This document shows, one piece after another, positions 63,685-64,000 of a DNA stretch of 64,000 nt (position 1 is its first letter; each line of letters opens with the position of its first letter). Both the position numbers and the translations under genes were made by a program. The notes beneath the pieces are model-generated. The model was not told the origin of the DNA, ran no database searches, and saw only the letters and a list, made by a program, of their open reading frames with translations. Origin of the DNA: Parasulfuritortus sp036391875 (GTDB taxonomy: Bacteria; Pseudomonadota; Gammaproteobacteria; Burkholderiales; Thiobacillaceae); NCBI GenBank assembly GCA_036391875.1, contig DASVZA010000024.1, positions 1-64,000 on the forward strand, in the 5' to 3' direction.

Positions 63685-64000
63685 TCAGTTCGGCTGCTGC
63701 TTGGCCTGCGCTTCGGCCTGGGCACGCTGCTGGAGGTACATGGCCTCGAAGTTGACCGGCTGCAGGTAGAGGGCAGGGAAGCCGGCGCGGGTGACGGCCT
63801 CGGACACCGTTTCCCGCAGGTAGGGGAACAGGATGTTCGGGCAGCCGACCGCCAGCATGGGCTCCATCGCTTCCTGGGGCACGTTCTGCATGCGGAAGAT
63901 GCCGGCCTGATGGGCTTCGACCAGGAACGCGGTCTTGTCGCCGATCTTGGCGTTGACCACGGCGACCAGCACGGTCTGGTAGATGCCGTTGTCGATGGCC
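63685..64000 (-). CDS. secB: Protein-export chaperone SecB (5' end outside window)
   Basis: The reading frame is open to the right edge, leaving about the last 105 residues. It shows the SecB marks VEAHQAGIFRMQNVPQEAME, MLAVGCPNILFPYLRETVSE and GFPALYLQPVNFEAMY. SecB keeps pre-proteins unfolded and hands them to SecA. It lies 7 bases upstream of gpsA on the same strand. Confidence 0.96.
   Translation of the reverse strand, partial: AIDNGIYQTVLVAVVNAKIGDKTAFLVEAHQAGIFRMQNVPQEAMEPMLAVGCPNILFPYLRETVSEAVTRAGFPALYLQPVNFEAMYLQQRAQAEAQAKQQPN

Overview
The window is 64 kb of GC-rich, densely packed bacterial chromosome. Gene order and protein families point to a betaproteobacterium, probably Nitrosomonadales or Rhodocyclales. 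The signs are the def-fmt-htpX-rsmB-DUF4390-ntrY-ntrX-trkA-trkH run, the LysM-dprA-smg-topA run, a tkt-gap-pgk-pyk-fba cluster with a class II Calvin-type aldolase, and the Thiobacillus/ferrooxidans-type glutamate-cysteine ligase. This placement comes from family knowledge and was not tested by a search. I see no insertion sequence, prophage, CRISPR array or rRNA, and no stretch over 300 bases lacks a gene or a recognisable site.

Layout. 1-3238: the tail of a TonB protein, a TonB-dependent receptor, a clean intrinsic terminator and an ExbB-like proton channel. 3336-5811: a secreted phosphoesterase and a HAD phosphatase. 5855-8335: groESL with a CIRCE operator and a dual promoter, then a tRNA-Ala/tRNA-Glu unit with its own promoter and terminator. 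8423-11109: mlaA-greB, then ubiE, a YggX-type iron protein and a TPR protein. 11106-21561 (minus): potassium uptake (trkA/trkH), the NtrY/NtrX two-component system, rsmB, htpX, fmt and def. 21665-30124 (plus, except fdxA): a LysM protein, dprA, smg, topA, a 2-Cys peroxiredoxin, a receiver-like unknown, thioredoxin and rho.

30216-38122 (minus): a small lipoprotein, the ABC-F protein YbiT, a tightly coupled argA / PhnD-like binding protein / GGDEF-EAL unit, and rsmE. 38183-46850 (plus): a redoxin, an inositol-monophosphatase family enzyme and the five central-carbon genes, with REP-like hairpins between gap and pgk. 47113-52869 (plus): a FIST-domain protein followed by a 1269-residue hybrid histidine kinase, which looks like a NosP/NahK-type nitric-oxide sensing pair, then a Rieske protein and a small cytochrome c. 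52977-64000: purC, then on the minus strand a probable type XI secretion pair (a Slam-like outer-membrane translocon and a secreted cargo with a TbpB-like barrel), rlmL, a DinB-family protein, apbE, gshB and gshA. After these come trmL (plus), gpsA and the end of secB.

The most interesting elements are these. (1) The Slam-like protein and its unlipidated cargo of unknown function (53930-56653). (2) The FIST/hybrid-kinase pair (47113-52083). (3) An NtrX whose AAA+ domain has lost essentially every catalytic motif while its receiver and DNA-binding domains look intact. (4) The periplasmic binding protein coupled to an intact GGDEF-EAL protein inside an argA operon.
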